Assembly (NCBI GenBank): GCA_003344405.1
Contig: NOWV01000036.1
Coordinates: 186,001 to 250,000, forward strand
DNA: 64,000 nt
Direction of reading: 5' to 3'
DNA from: Trichoplax sp. H2
Lineage: Eukaryota; Placozoa; Uniplacotomia; Trichoplacea
The notes beneath the pieces were generated by a model. The model was given only the letters and a program-made list of their open reading frames with translations. It was not told the DNA's origin and searched no databases. Of the stretch, positions 1 to 12,439 are shown in pieces. A program made the translations under genes and the position numbers. The stretch's first letter is position 1, and each line of letters opens with the position of its first letter.

Positions 1-708
1 AAAATAATTAGGCCACGCACTGCTCCGGCTACCATAAGACGTAATAATGAATACGACTACATACAGTCAAGTTACGGACTAACTCCTTATCAAAAGCAAT
101 TGTTAGCCAAGAAAAAGAGATTGTTAGCTGAAATGGAGGCTGAAAGAAAGCTAAAAGAAGAAGAAACAAAAAGGAAAGCGCGTGAAGATGCAGAAGCAGC
201 CTTTAGGGCATGGCTGCAGTCAAAAAGAGAGGAAGCCTTTGAGAGAAGATTACAAGAAAATGATTTAGACCCTGAAAAAGAAAGAAAACAGAAAGAATTG
301 CAAGCTGAAAGGTGTCGAGAAGTATATCAAGCCTGGTTACGTGATAAAGCAGATAGAGTTAAACAAGCTCGAAAGCTTGAAGATCAACAAAGGCAAGAAG
401 AAGACGCTTATAAAATTGAGCATAGTAAACGACAGTGTGAAAAAGCCTTTACATTGTAAGTGAAAATAATACGTGATACTCCGTTTTCGATCATACTATT
501 GGACATCAATAAAATTATTGCATGTAAATCGTTCAATAGCATCAGTTTTAATTCTTGGCATACTATTCTAAATATATTAAGATGGCTTCGAAGGAAAGCT
601 CAGGAAAAGAAAGCAGAAGAAATGGCTAGAATTAAATTTAAGAGAAGCCAAAGGCGTGCAAAGAGTAAATCACATAAGCCTTTGCAAACAAAGTATGTAT
701 CAGAATAA
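1..708 (+). CDS. CCDC181-like coiled-coil protein, 3' end (partial)
   Basis: The reading frame is open from base 1. Exon A (1-455) ends at a GTAAGT donor in phase 2. Exon B (582-708) starts after an AG and restores the frame, giving a 193-residue C-terminal fragment ending in TAA. The fragment begins with an Arg/Pro-rich stretch, then SSYGLTPYQKQLLAKKKR, then a long charged Glu/Lys/Arg helix. It holds three spaced copies of an A-F-x-x-W-L type repeat (AFRAWLQSKRE, VYQAWLRDKAD, AFTLWLRRKAQ, the last made by the splice) and a basic tail. This resembles the C-terminus of CCDC181, a microtubule-associated protein of cilia and flagella; CCDC34-like proteins share similar repeats. The family call rests on pattern memory; the coiled coil and the splice are seen directly. 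The 5' part lies outside the window. Confidence 0.65.
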
Positions 709-3462
709 TGATTTTCACAGTAACTGGCTTTTACTTTTTATGATATTTATATTAAAATTTCTCCCAGGACTACATAATTTTCCGTAGATGCTTTGTTAAT
801 ATACGTAACAATATTTCTATTCTTCCATTTACAGATATATCGACTTATTTACATTATAAGGATGAAACAGTCAGAATCTAAAATTTTGGCATAAACAACG
901 TATGAATGAATACGCTATTATTTCTTACCAGACTTCAAAGCAAATAAGACCACTAGGTTCAATGCATACCGAAATTTATTCAGAAATGCTTCATCATAGG
1001 GGTTGAAGAGTTATTGCTACGGAAAGAATCTTATGATTTAGTACGCCAACAATTAATTTCAAACTTTGTAGGCAAACCTGTACACACATTTTTATTTATA
1101 CATATTTAAAATCTCATACTACACTTGATAAATTGAATTTCATAGGTAATGGAAGTGTATAAAGTACTAAAAATATAGCAGTAAAAGCTGTAATCTACTC
1201 CATGTGCCTTGAAATCGATGTTGTAGTTTACATACTAATTGAATTTCAATTTTTAATGCCCAGATGGTTATAGTTTGATACCTACAGTAAATACTGTATG
1301 TTACATATAGTAAACCTAATGCACACTAATGAAATAGTAATCTTTTATATTAATATCGACGTGATTTAGCGCTCAAGATAAAATCGAACTCTATTGCAAG
1401 TTGATGTAGAAACGTAATTATTACCCTACGATTGGAAAGACGCTAAAAGGAATTTTTAATCAGAAATCTTCTATTTTAATTTATATCATTTTACTAAATT
1501 TAAAGTTATCTATAAAAAAATGACAGTCCTTAATCTTGTAATACAGTAATGATTAACTGTAAATTATAATCATGAAAAACTATAAATAATGCATAATTTT
1601 TGAAAGACGACAATGAAGATCGGCAAATTATTTGACAAATTTAATTGTTGTGAAAATGCGTATGCTTATTAAAAGCTATATCAGATTATCTAATAAAAGA
1701 ACGGTTCCTGATGAAAATAATTTGGGTGATGTTCTTGTTTCTGCAAACAAGATTATAATTAAATGGTAGATCTCGGTTAAGACGATCATACCACAAACAC
1801 AAATAATCTGAATTACATAGTCTTTTATCGCTTTCTTTCACAGCCATTTAAATTCTGCTTTATAGGTTAGACTAACAAAGATGTTTGATCAAGTTGTTAT
1901 TGCATGCCCGGCAAATAGATCCACGAAAAACAAATTTATAATTAAGCAGTTAAATTATTATCTGAAAACTTGATCATGGATGAATCAGTCATTATTACTC
2001 CCCATCAACTAATCCAATTACTTATTAGACAGGGTACGATGCTTTCAAACGTACTGGTACAGAATTACTAGTGACTAATGGTGAATCATATCATATTGTC
2101 CTTCTATCAATAGCCTAGTTATTAAACTTTCAAATCATTTGTAGAAATAGTCAAGTCCATATACTTTCAGACAGCTGTAGTTTTGGATAATTATAATATA
2201 TTTCCTTTCGGTAATCTACTAAAACTCCCAATATTGTAACCAATTCTAAAATAGCCGTACTTGTCAGGGTTAAAAATATTGATAGTGAAGTTAAGTCAAA
2301 CCGGTTAAAAAAGATAGAGAGAAGCTAGCTTGAAAAGTCAATCTTCTTCTAAGACTCTTAAAATAATGGAGTATATCGTATTAGTCGCAATAAAGAGTAG
2401 ACGATCATTGGATAAGGTCGATATCATAAAAGCCTTACCAATATGGTGCTGTATATGGGTATATTGTACGTTCACCGTGCAATGCCATGGAATACTAGAT
2501 AATACAGTATATCAAGTAGTCCATGGCAGTACTGTACACTACATTATTTCTCCACTTGATCTAGCACCGATAAATAATTAAATTGCCATTGTGCCGTTAT
2601 TCAAGAACAAGCTATTCCTATTCTCTATTTAGCATCTGGTAAAAGTCCCCTCATAAATAAGACGATAAAAGCCATCAAATGAAAGCCACTGATTTACTCC
2701 TCCTGTTGTGCTTTCTTTCAAACAACTTACCGCTGTTCTAATTATAATAAATTAATATCTAATTTTTATCTTAAAATGGCCAAATGATGCGGATAAGTCT
2801 TCTATTGAAAACTACAAAAATCTTGATGAACATCCGCTTAGAGGCATATCATACAAGATATTATCCATACTGGGTCTTAGTATTTAAAATGCACTATAAT
2901 TAGGATATTGACGTCAAGTATTATGACCAGGAAATTCTAGCGAGATGTAGCAGAGGTTCGGTACAATAATACACTATAGCAGCCAATTAAACATCTATTT
3001 GGACTAAAGACCAAATTCGATCGCTATCATATAAAATGTGCAATAATAAGTAATATAAATAATAAAACAATTGATCCATTTTAGAATGATATTAACATTA
3101 ATTATATTAGTCTGCTCCAACTTTGCTGTCTCATTATGTGCTTGCATTATCCTTCGGGCTATATACTAATTTATGCATGTAATAGCATATCTCAATTTAA
3201 TATTAGCTTCTATTCTGATACTGACTATAGGATAGTGTTTAGAATGGCAATAGAGAATAGACGTAAACATCTGTTAAGGTCAATATTATTATGTTTTTAA
3301 TAGTAATTATTATAAAAAGACAGGAATTGACCGGTAACTTTCTATAACATCAAGTAATTGGCGTTTTGAGAGTCGTTTATCGATAGAAATCTTACAAACT
3401 AGTGGTACATTTACCCGCAGTCGCTATTGCATTTACACTTCATTGCCGTTCCTTTCTTAATA
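709..3462. other. Intergenic, no gene seen
   Basis: AT-rich DNA between the CCDC181-like gene and the first reductase gene, with stops in all frames. An 83-codon open stretch at 2330-2581 has no recognisable protein features. It overlaps two CCATGG sites (2484 and 2521 area) that include a 17-mer shared with the 291-bp satellite. The 12-mer CGATAGAAATCT at 3381-3392 recurs upstream of the second reductase gene. Confidence 0.6.
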
Positions 3463-5589
3463 ATGTCAAGTGATTCAAAAGTTAAACCGAAAGATGTTCA
3501 ATTAAGTTGGACATCGAATATTAATGCTGATGGGGAGTATATTCGTGCAGTCTCAACATTTCGCAATAGAGTCAAAGCTGATGGAAGTGGATTTTTTCCA
3601 GCGGAAAGTGGCCGGTATCACTTGTATATCTCTTTTGGTTGTCCTTGGGCTCATCGAACACTACTCTATAGAAAATTGAAAGGCTTAGAAAACGTTATTA
3701 CTGTTGATGTTGTCGATTGGCATCTTGCTGAAGGTGGTTGGAAATTCAATCCCGACAGACCCGGTTGTACAACGGACAGAGTCAATAACTTTGAATATTT
3801 AAGTCAAGTGTATCATCTATCCGATCCTGACTATAATGGACGTGTTACTGTACCTGTCCTATTTGATAAAGTCAAAAATATTGTTGTTAACAACGAATCT
3901 AGTGAGATAATATCCATGCTAAACAGCGAATTTAATGAATTTTGTGCTACACCGGAACAACGCGAGTTGGATCTACGCCCCTCTCACTTAGCTTCAGAGA
4001 TTGATGAATTGAATAGCTGGATATACGCGTAAGAAAAGTTATTGCAGGATACGTTATATAATTGTTGCTGTAAATTACAGTAACCTTATACTAACTGAGT
4101 AACGACATGTTTTAAAATTGAGAATTAAACAGAAACCTATGCTGAGTTTGAGTCTTACATGTATCATTAACAATCGTAATTACTTATTAAAGTTTAAAAA
4201 CAGTGATCGTATCTTCAAAGCGAGCTTAATCTTACTTACTCGTATGTTTCATAACGCTATTTCAATCTCGCTCATTTAGAAGATTCATAAGCAATAATCT
4301 TTGAAACTGCTTTGTTAATCGTCGTTAGATTTTTAATACCGTATTGCGTTGCTTACGATCCTTAGGCAAATCAATAATGGGGTTTATCGTGCTGGCTTTG
4401 CCAGGAAACAACCTGCTTATGACCGAGCAGTAATTGAAGTCTTTGAAGGATTAGACAAAGTCGAAGGAATTCTTGCTAAAAATCGTTACCTTACAGGAAA
4501 AGAAATAACGGAAGCTGATGTTCGATTATTTGTTACATTGATTCGGTTCGATTTAGTCTACGTGCTACATTTTAAGGTAGGTCTGAAATTTTAAGATGTC
4601 AAAAGTTTAAAATGCAAATCATCCTTGATTTAAATTAAAAAATTCTGTTGGTAATATGTCTAATATTGAAGAGATAGTTTAAACCAATTTTTTCTATTTT
4701 CATCAGTATAGTGATTGCTCTAAATAGCAGTAAGGATTTGAATACTCTAGGATAAAATGCTTTCCTGCCATTAATATAATGTAGAATGTTTCACAAGGTT
4801 ATGCCTTAATATAAAGTGAGAAATCTAACGTAAAGTAGTCCAGGGATAAAATGTTACGTACATATTAAATGATCAAGATCATACAATTACTACTATACAT
4901 CTGGATGAAAGTAATATAAAAATAATATACAATTAACTACAGGATCAAATATCAGTAGCTAAGTTATCATATTTACGAGTACATGAACTATTCCATCTAC
5001 GCTAAACGCATTTTGATGATTAAAGATGATGTGGTATAAGTTTTATTAGAAGAGTTGGGTAGTCTACTTGCATCGTAAATTTTTCATAGGTTAAAAGCTT
5101 ACAAGTAGCATAATTAAAAATCTTTAATAATTGATTTTATAGTGCAACCTCAAGCGCATTATTGACTATCCTAATATCTGGGGCTATGTGCGTGATATAT
5201 ATCAGACACCGGGAATAAGCGATACCATCAATTTTGAACATATGAAAAAGCACTATATGGTAAGAATTTAAGAGAAATAGTTATTCAAATTACCATGTCC
5301 ATATGCATTCAACATAAACTGTAGAAATAAGAATAATCAAATTGCATAAAAATTGGTTAGCCTACTACGATACATGCACCCAATGATCCTTACGTAGAAT
5401 AATTACCATAAATAAAATTAAGTTTAGAATAACCTAAATGTAAATAAAATATTTGAGATCAAAGGCTAATTCACTACTTGGATGTTACTTTAGGTCAGCC
5501 ATGACAGCATTAATCCCCGCGCTATTGTTGCTAAAGGACCAGCTATTGATTTCAATTTACCTAATGATCGAAAGAAATTGGATCAATAA
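3463..5589 (+). CDS. Glutathionyl-hydroquinone reductase (xi-class GST), copy 1
   Basis: Exons 3463-4028, 4366-4576, 5143-5259 and 5494-5589 join in frame (phases 2, 0, 0) to 329 residues, the usual length for ECM4/YqjG proteins. The start is the ATG at 3463; the open frame further upstream begins with a non-ATG codon. The thioredoxin-like domain contains GRYHLY and the active site CPWAHR with catalytic Cys60, then VPVLFDK and NNESSEI (cis-Pro and glutathione-binding region). The helical domain begins [11 protein letters not shown] (Tyr196) and ends FEHMKKHYM (Tyr297). These tyrosines match the two conserved substrate-pocket tyrosines known as Tyr195 and Tyr296 in E. coli YqjG. The last exon carries [11 protein letters not shown], typical of the family. 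Expected reaction: glutathione-dependent removal of the glutathionyl group from glutathionyl-hydroquinones. First and most canonical copy of a six-gene array. Confidence 0.93.
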
Positions 5590-7758
5590 GCAACATTAGC
5601 TCCATGTAGGGTAAATATCCTATTTTGAGAAAACATTTCGAATCCGCTTAAAAAGTTTAGCATTAAACGTTTCCTTTAGCTGTATGTTTTCATGTATCTA
5701 AGTTATCCTAACGATAACGTACTTAGTATATTTTTTCTAGTACGTTTATTCATAATTCATTGACTTTATTAACTAAATACTTTCAAGCCTTATAATTTTC
5801 TATTTACTATTCAATCTCGAACTTATTCATGTTTTGGTGAAATTGATGAAACAGTATAGCTGTAGCGTTATGCCATCTATAGGTACTATTCAGTGGTTTA
5901 TATTAACCTATATTTTGGAGGTATTCATTCATATCCGTAGTCAACGAAATCATTTCGTATCGCTTAATTTCTGTAACTCGTGTAACTGGTGTTTACACAA
6001 TTATCGTAAAACCTAACTTACTTATCTGTTTAATTTTTTATACTATTAATTACTGAATTTGCGAAATACCTCTAACTTACCCCTGCCATGTATACTAACA
6101 AAATAAAATAGAAGTGGCCTATTTTCTAGTTTCAATATCGACTACGTTTTATACTCGAAAATGGTTCTAGCTACTTAAATAACCCAATCCGTAGCACACA
6201 TACAAGTAATTACTGCTATCCATGATAAAATAAGACTAAAATGTTATATTTTAAGCTGATTAATTTCATTCAGGGATTTCCATTAGAACTCGTGTTTGCT
6301 GCTGGTTCACGCTGCATATATGCAATGAAATAGCAAAACAATATTGATCCCTTCCAATGCCATTTTTTTATAGTCATTTCATTTACCATAATTCGATGGA
6401 ACAGCTTGCTATCATTAAAGAATTGGTACTAACAGAGATTCGTTGCCTACTAATATTATGGAATGTATAACAATAAATGGACCTGCTGAGCAAAGAATAT
6501 CGTTGATATTAACCTAATCATTTTCTAAAAACTATTTCGAAAGAAAATTAAAATATGAAAAAGTGACAAAATAGTCGACTTAAATAAGTATCAATCGAAT
6601 CAGTTACCAATTTTACCAATAACGAATAATATTGGACAGTCAAAACGCGATATGTAAACTATGAACTATGACTGGCCATTATGAGAATAATGCAAACTAC
6701 AAAATAGGCAATAACGAAAAGATAGCAGTTTCAGTTATCTACTTATATTTACCAATAATATGTGTAATCCTACTCTTCCTCGCAATACTGCAGTATCCCA
6801 CTATTTATTATTCAATTACCATGCAAATTAATTAGTAGGACAGAAATGAAATAGAAACGGTAGAGCAGAGGCTAAACTATGAAATACTTATGTAGTAGTA
6901 AGGTCAGAAAGCTTTAAATTAGCATTGGCGAAATTTGGCAAAACGAGCTATGAATTAACTCGGTTTATCATTGATTGTTATCAGCTCATCTCCTGTCACA
7001 TCATGCTATATGATGCCAACCAGACATCCATAAGCTCAACAGATTTTGCAGGCCTTTGATGTCAGCTTTTCTACTTTTATGCCCTAGTTTTCATTTCATG
7101 ATATCCTCATCTTTTATTCATCCTATGCAAATCTATAGTAGATATTATTAGTGGTTCATGATCGTATGTAAATTCATTCATCATGCAATGCCATTGCTGG
7201 AGTAACACAAACTGTAGACAACTAGGAAACGAGTAGCAGTTTGTAGACCAAAAATTATTTAAATCATACCCTTGGTGTCACATTAACATGTATACCGTTT
7301 AAGGCAGTCTACTGCTGAATCATTGATAGCTACGCTACATGTATCTTTAGTCTCTTGGCTGAGTATTAGAAATTTTTAGATATTGATCGGTTAGTAAACA
7401 TTAATGGATTTCATTCAATTTATTTACAATTTTTGCTTTCTGGTCACATGAACAACGTGGGTGTGAAGTACCTGCGCATAGGAAATGCCGACTATGGAAT
7501 ATACTGATATTACATAAAAAAGGCTGGTATACAGTTTATTGCTATAATTTAAAGTTTGAAAACAGACATCACAGTTCGTAAAGTGGTTGGTGGTGAGTAA
7601 TTGACATCAGATTTTACCGATAGAAATCTCTATTCCTGGTCACTTAAGTAGACACCCTAAAGTCTAATAATACATTCTAGAACGTAAAGTAAGTAGCATC
7701 GGATAGGAGGCTTGAATTGAATAGCTTACCTGCTTAAGGCTTAAGAAATAAATTACTC
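5590..7758. other. Intergenic, no gene seen
   Basis: AT-rich spacer between reductase copies 1 and 2. A 60-codon open stretch at 5834-6016 has no family features. The only notable element is CGATAGAAATCT at 7618-7629, also found upstream of copy 1. Confidence 0.6.
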
Positions 7759-9466
7759 ATGGCAAATGATTCCAAGTTATCCAATGATAAAGGCGAATTT
7801 ATTCGTGCTACTTCATCGTTTCGTAATTGGGTAAAGGCTGATGGTAGTAGTCCTTTTCCTGCCGAAAAGAATCGCTATCATTTGTATGTGTCTCTCAGTT
7901 GCCCATGGGCTCATCGCACCTTAATCACCAGAAAATTGAAAGGCCTCGAAAATATCATAACGGTCGATATAGTTGACTGGCTTCGAACATCAGCGGGCTG
8001 GAGATTTAGTCCGGAGAAACCTGGATGTACAGCAGATACCGTAAATGGTAAGGAGTACGTTGAGGAAATCTACAAATTAGCCGATCCGCTTTATACAGGC
8101 CGAGTGACTATTCCGATTCTTTATGATAAGATCGCCAAAACTATAGTCAACAACGAGTCTAGTGAAATTATTCGCATATTAAATTCGGAATTTAACGCAT
8201 TATGTGCAACATCTCAACAACGTGATTTGGATTTATATCCACAAGAAGTAAGGCAGGAAATTAATGCCCTAAATGGTTGGATTTACAGGTATCTTGTGAA
8301 TAATTTTCGATAGACAACTTTGATAGTATCTCTTTCGTAATGCAATGTTATTCTTTACCTTTACAAGATCATAACACATGATCCACTTTTATCAGCTCTT
8401 GTTCATAGTAATGCATTAATAGCTAGTCAACACCACTGTAATTATGCCATAGAGCAGATTGGTGACTGTTATTGCCAAATAGAAATTGATTAAGTTATAT
8501 ATATACGCTTATGAGGCAATGACACCTTTGCGAAACTTCACTAGCCTGTAGTTAGAGGAGATTTGCGGAAATTTAAGCTATAAGAATATATTGCTGGCTT
8601 GTAATTTATGGTTTCTACTGATATCACTTAGTTTAACAGAAAAAATCTTATCTGATTACACTTGCAAAAATTTGTTTACCTCCTATATAAAGCCAGATCA
8701 ACAACGGTGTTTATCGTGCCGGTTTTGCAACAACACAAGAAGCCTATGATAATGCTGTTGACGATGTGTTCGATGGGTTAAACAAAGTCGAAGCCATACT
8801 ATCGAAACGTCGCTATCTAACTGGTGATCAAATAACGGAAGCTGATATTCGAATATTTCCTTCATTAGTTCGATTTGACACTGTTTATGTGCAACATTTT
8901 AAGGTAAGATTCTTCTGTATGTGAAGAGTGGAGTAGATAGAGGATACTATAATAGTAGTTTAGATTAAAATAGCAGATTGCAATTTCTTTATGACTACAG
9001 ACAATAGCTAAGAATCTAGAATTTTGGATGAATAGTTGTTCTACTATCAGATCTTCTCCATTGATACGATTCGTTTTCCATTTTATTCCTAAATATTTAG
9101 TGCAATATTAGGCGCATCATTGATTATCCCAATATATGGGGCTATTTACGTGACTTATATCAAATCCCTGAATTTGGTAGTACGGTTCATATGGAACACA
9201 TTAAGAAGAGCTATATGGTAATAACTCGCAAATATTAAAGATTTATAGATAGTTCATAGGCAAAATTTCGAATACACCGTGTAGCTTGGATACGTATATC
9301 GAGCACTATACAGTTACTAGTAAGTATTATACCGATGATTCATTCTTACAATAACCTTATAATTTTTATCTAGATGAGCATGGAGAATATAAATCCGAAT
9401 GGCGTAGTTGCTAAAGGACCTGAAATTGATTTTAACACTCGTCACGGGCGTGATAAATTATACTAA
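7759..9466 (+). CDS. Glutathionyl-hydroquinone reductase (xi-class GST), copy 2
   Basis: Exons 7759-8288, 8693-8903, 9101-9217 and 9374-9466 join in frame to 316 residues. Exons 2 and 3 have exactly the same lengths (211 and 117) as in the other five copies. The active site is CPWAHR with Cys48. It is followed by IPILYDK and NNESSEI, then [11 protein letters not shown] (Tyr184), [22 protein letters not shown], the terminal pocket tyrosine in HIKKSYM (Tyr285) and INPNGVVAKGP. Both pocket tyrosines and the Trp after the catalytic Cys are kept, so it should be an active reductase. The residue before the Cys is Ser (LSCPW) rather than the Gly of copy 1. The exon 1 donor is the weaker GTATCT, and the first ATG in frame was used. 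Closest to copy 1 in sequence; part of the same-strand array. Confidence 0.93.
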
Positions 9467-12237
9467 TTAGGGGTAAAAATTCCATCTTCTAAGCAATGCA
9501 TTAGAATTTACAGCACTTATTATTTTGTAGTAAGTGTTTGACATTTCGGATGTTAGTATACCTTTATTCATTGCATTCTAAATCAACTTGCAATAGCAAA
9601 CTTTGTAAAATACTTAAGACAAGTACTTAAATCATCTGGAAAGAATTAGCTTACAGTTTGAAATAAACGTATTAGTATTGATAATCCTTTAGTGTAGATT
9701 GGATGTTAAGAGTATAAAAAGTATAAGCTATAGCTATCAATATCAATAAATGTTTCTATTTAGCATGTATCTAATGTTTACTAATCAATGGCATACCAGG
9801 CATACCAAGATTGGTTATTAGTGTTTAAAGTATAAAATTAAGGTAGCATTTTCAATAATTTTTTGAAGTTTTAACTTGCAGCTTCGAAGTAAGAGCAACT
9901 CTAATTCTGCTTAATAAATTTTATCATCTTAGCAAGTAATTAAACGGTAGCGATCTAATTACTGTAACTGCAAAATCTTTAGATTGCATAACTTGAAATA
10001 TCTAATGGTTTCGATTTTGTCTTTATTTTCTTATATCGTAACCTTTAATAACTAACAGTATACGAACAATGCTTGCTAATGTTATCTCAACAATGCTAAT
10101 CGATATTGCGTAATTCAGCTGTAAATTTACAACGAGTTCTAGCTTATGGTTTAGTTTATTGTGATAAATGCATTGACTGAGCCTTTGAACGAAGAGGTCG
10201 TAAGAGATTCAAAGTCATACAGTAGAAAAGAATATATCTGACTTTAATTTCGTTAGCATCTTCACTTATAGACTTCTGCAGTATTCGCGATATCATTAAA
10301 TTGTTACCTGCTGCACAAATATGAAAAACGAAAATTTAGTAACTATTCTATTTTATTGGTACGTCTCCTTGAGCTACAGAAATGCTTATTGATCATTTTG
10401 TTGAGTTCAAAACTGGTACGGGGCAAGTTCCTCCTTATTAATTCAATAATCTATGTTATGCAAATTTTGAGAATAATTCATATTACAAGCTTTAATACAG
10501 TAGGTAACTCCTACGGTTTATAGGTTGAGGATTTCGAAGAATATCAGCAGAAACTTAATGATGGCTGCGATTAGCAGCTAGCTAGCTCATAATGATAGTG
10601 GCTTTAACAATACAGAACACTGTAATGCCTTTGCATTCCTTCTATATACTCAGTCTCTCTTCGATATTGCAAATAGGCAAAAGCTAGCTTACACGACTTC
10701 TCCCAATGCAATTTGTATATTAAAATTTCTACGTACTAATTATTACTTGCCAACATTATCACTTGAAATTTTAGTATCAAAATAATAAATTTGAAATTTA
10801 TTTTTTAAATATATGTATGCCAAGTACTGTTTAAAACAGTAGCTATCGGAAAGTATCTAACAAAATACACCTATGTTTATCCCAAATCAATCTGTTATAT
10901 TTACACGTAGTTTAATTCGACCTTACGCTTTCAGCATCAGTAATAAGTAACCATTTGCCCATATGTTACGATGCGTAAGTTCGTCCTAATTATTGAGTAA
11001 TATTAAATATTGTTTGTGTGGATTGACGTTGTATTAATTATCATTTCTTCATACAATCTGTTTAATATAACTTTAAAAGGATAGTTTTGTTTTATATGCA
11101 TCAGGAGTTTCTGACGAGACTATAAAAGGCTGGTGCCTGAAAATTCCTTTTTAGTTAGTTAGTCGGTTAGATAGTCAACTAGTTTATCAATTGATATTTA
11201 ATTGTAAAGATTATAATCTTGGGTGCCAAGATTTCTTCAGTAATAAATGATATTAAATCTCTGACTGTCTCGTCTACACTATCTGTGACGCTATAATTAT
11301 ACCATAGTATTCAGTCCTTGGAACTGAATTATTTGGTGATATAGCTAATCTCGCCTCTTTAAGTTAGTAAGTGGCGTTCTCCACAAGGATTGGCGTGTGT
11401 AGACTACTTTGTCACTAGTGGTGTGTGACACCATAATTGCCCGCTAAATTTTATATCTTCCTCCCTGTGTTCAGACTAATTCTTGAAGTTGAGTAATTTC
11501 TGAGATAATGTTCAAATCTTGAAAATTTATAAAGTTTAAATAAGTCATTAGATGTATTGAAAGGGAAAAAATTCAATAATATAAGACTTATTTATTTAGG
11601 CTATGTCTAATACTCGCGATATTCGCTGTAGTGTTTAGTTTAACCCTATATTTACTTAGAAGCGTTGTTCGACTCGTAAAAATTTCAGTAGACGACCAGT
11701 TGATATAAATTTTATTTTTTAACGATTAAAAATCTGAATTTTAATAACCGCATCATAGATAAATTATCAAAACTAAAGTCACATCGCTCGAGGCAGCATT
11801 TTCCACTATACGTATATAATGATATGAAAAGAGTAATTTACGTATAAGATTTAAACATTTCACTATTGTCCAACTTCAGAATTTGTAATGTTACTACGCC
11901 TTATAGTATTGGTACTAGGTTTGTAAAATTTCTAGTTATTACTATTTAACTCACACATATTAATAGTACTGTAAACTCCTACAAATACTTGCTGCACTAT
12001 AGCAGCGCCATAACGCCCACTGTCATTTTACTTCTTTCATACTTACCGCCAAGACTATAATTATATGTGCATAATTAATTATTAAACTTTGTAATGGTAT
12101 TGCTCCGTGTATTAGATTAACAAAAAACCAAGAGGACAGTTACCAAGCATTCTGTATTTTGATAAGTAGTACTGCACTATTCTCTCCAATAGCAGTAAAG
12201 TAACTGAAGCTATTTTACAAACCATTGCTGTGCGTCA
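9467..12237. other. Spacer containing the 5' part of duplication unit D1
   Basis: No coding exon seen. From about 10020 the sequence aligns by eye with the spacers before copies 4 and 5: for example, the 120 bases ending CCTTTGAACGAAGA occur at about 10080-10200 and about 14990-15115. The D1 spacer lacks a segment of roughly 170 bases present in units D2 and D3 (compare about 15300-15480 and 19610-19780). It also contains an extra segment near 11000-11440. Confidence 0.55.
11000..11440 (+). mobile_element. Insertion in D1, possible solo LTR
   Basis: Between landmarks shared by all three duplication units (CTTACGCTTTCAGCA at about 10922 and a GAAGTTGA stretch at about 11483), D1 is about 360 bases longer than D2. 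The extra DNA has an LTR-like layout: TATAAAA at 11121-11127, AATAAA at 11242-11247, TG-type left-end candidates, and a short GGTGT/ACACC inverted repeat near the right end. No clear target-site duplication was found and the exact ends are unsure. It may be another kind of insert. Confidence 0.35.
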
Positions 12238-12314
12238 TTTTAATTCTTTGGTGCCATTTGGACGAAACTACTCGATCAAAGTTGATTTTTATCGTTTACG
12301 TGAGGTATTACGTA
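12238..12314 (+). promoter_or_regulatory. 77-bp conserved upstream block (copy 3)
   Basis: A block of 77 bases is almost identical before copies 3, 4 and 5 (12238-12314, 17088-17164, 21413-21489), with about three mismatches, while the DNA on both sides has diverged. It lies 112-126 bases before the ATG. It contains TTTACGTGAGGTATTACGTA, with ACGTGA and TTACGTA cores like bZIP or bHLH sites. It may instead be a 5' untranslated leader exon ending at a GT site, since an open frame (LVPFGRSYSIKVDFYRLREV) is kept in copies 3 and 5, with P to L and N/S changes between copies. Confidence 0.5.
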
Positions 12315-12421
12315 AGCATTACTTAAGTTTAGTACAGCACGATATTTTAAATATACGTACATCTAATACAATGTAAATCACCTTCTCGATTTCTGTATTA
12401 TTTTTATAGAATAGCATTGCT

Positions 12422-12437
12422 TTCAATTCGAATTGAA
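12422..12437 (+). promoter_or_regulatory. 16-bp perfect palindrome at the start codon (copy 3)
   Basis: TTCAATTCGAATTGAA is a perfect palindrome ending two bases before the ATG. The same 16-mer stands at the same place before copies 4 (17258-17273) and 5 (21586-21601). Within a leader RNA, two copies or one folded copy could pair; in DNA it could bind a dimeric factor. It is absent before copies 1, 2 and 6. Confidence 0.5.
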
Positions 12438-12439
12438 AA

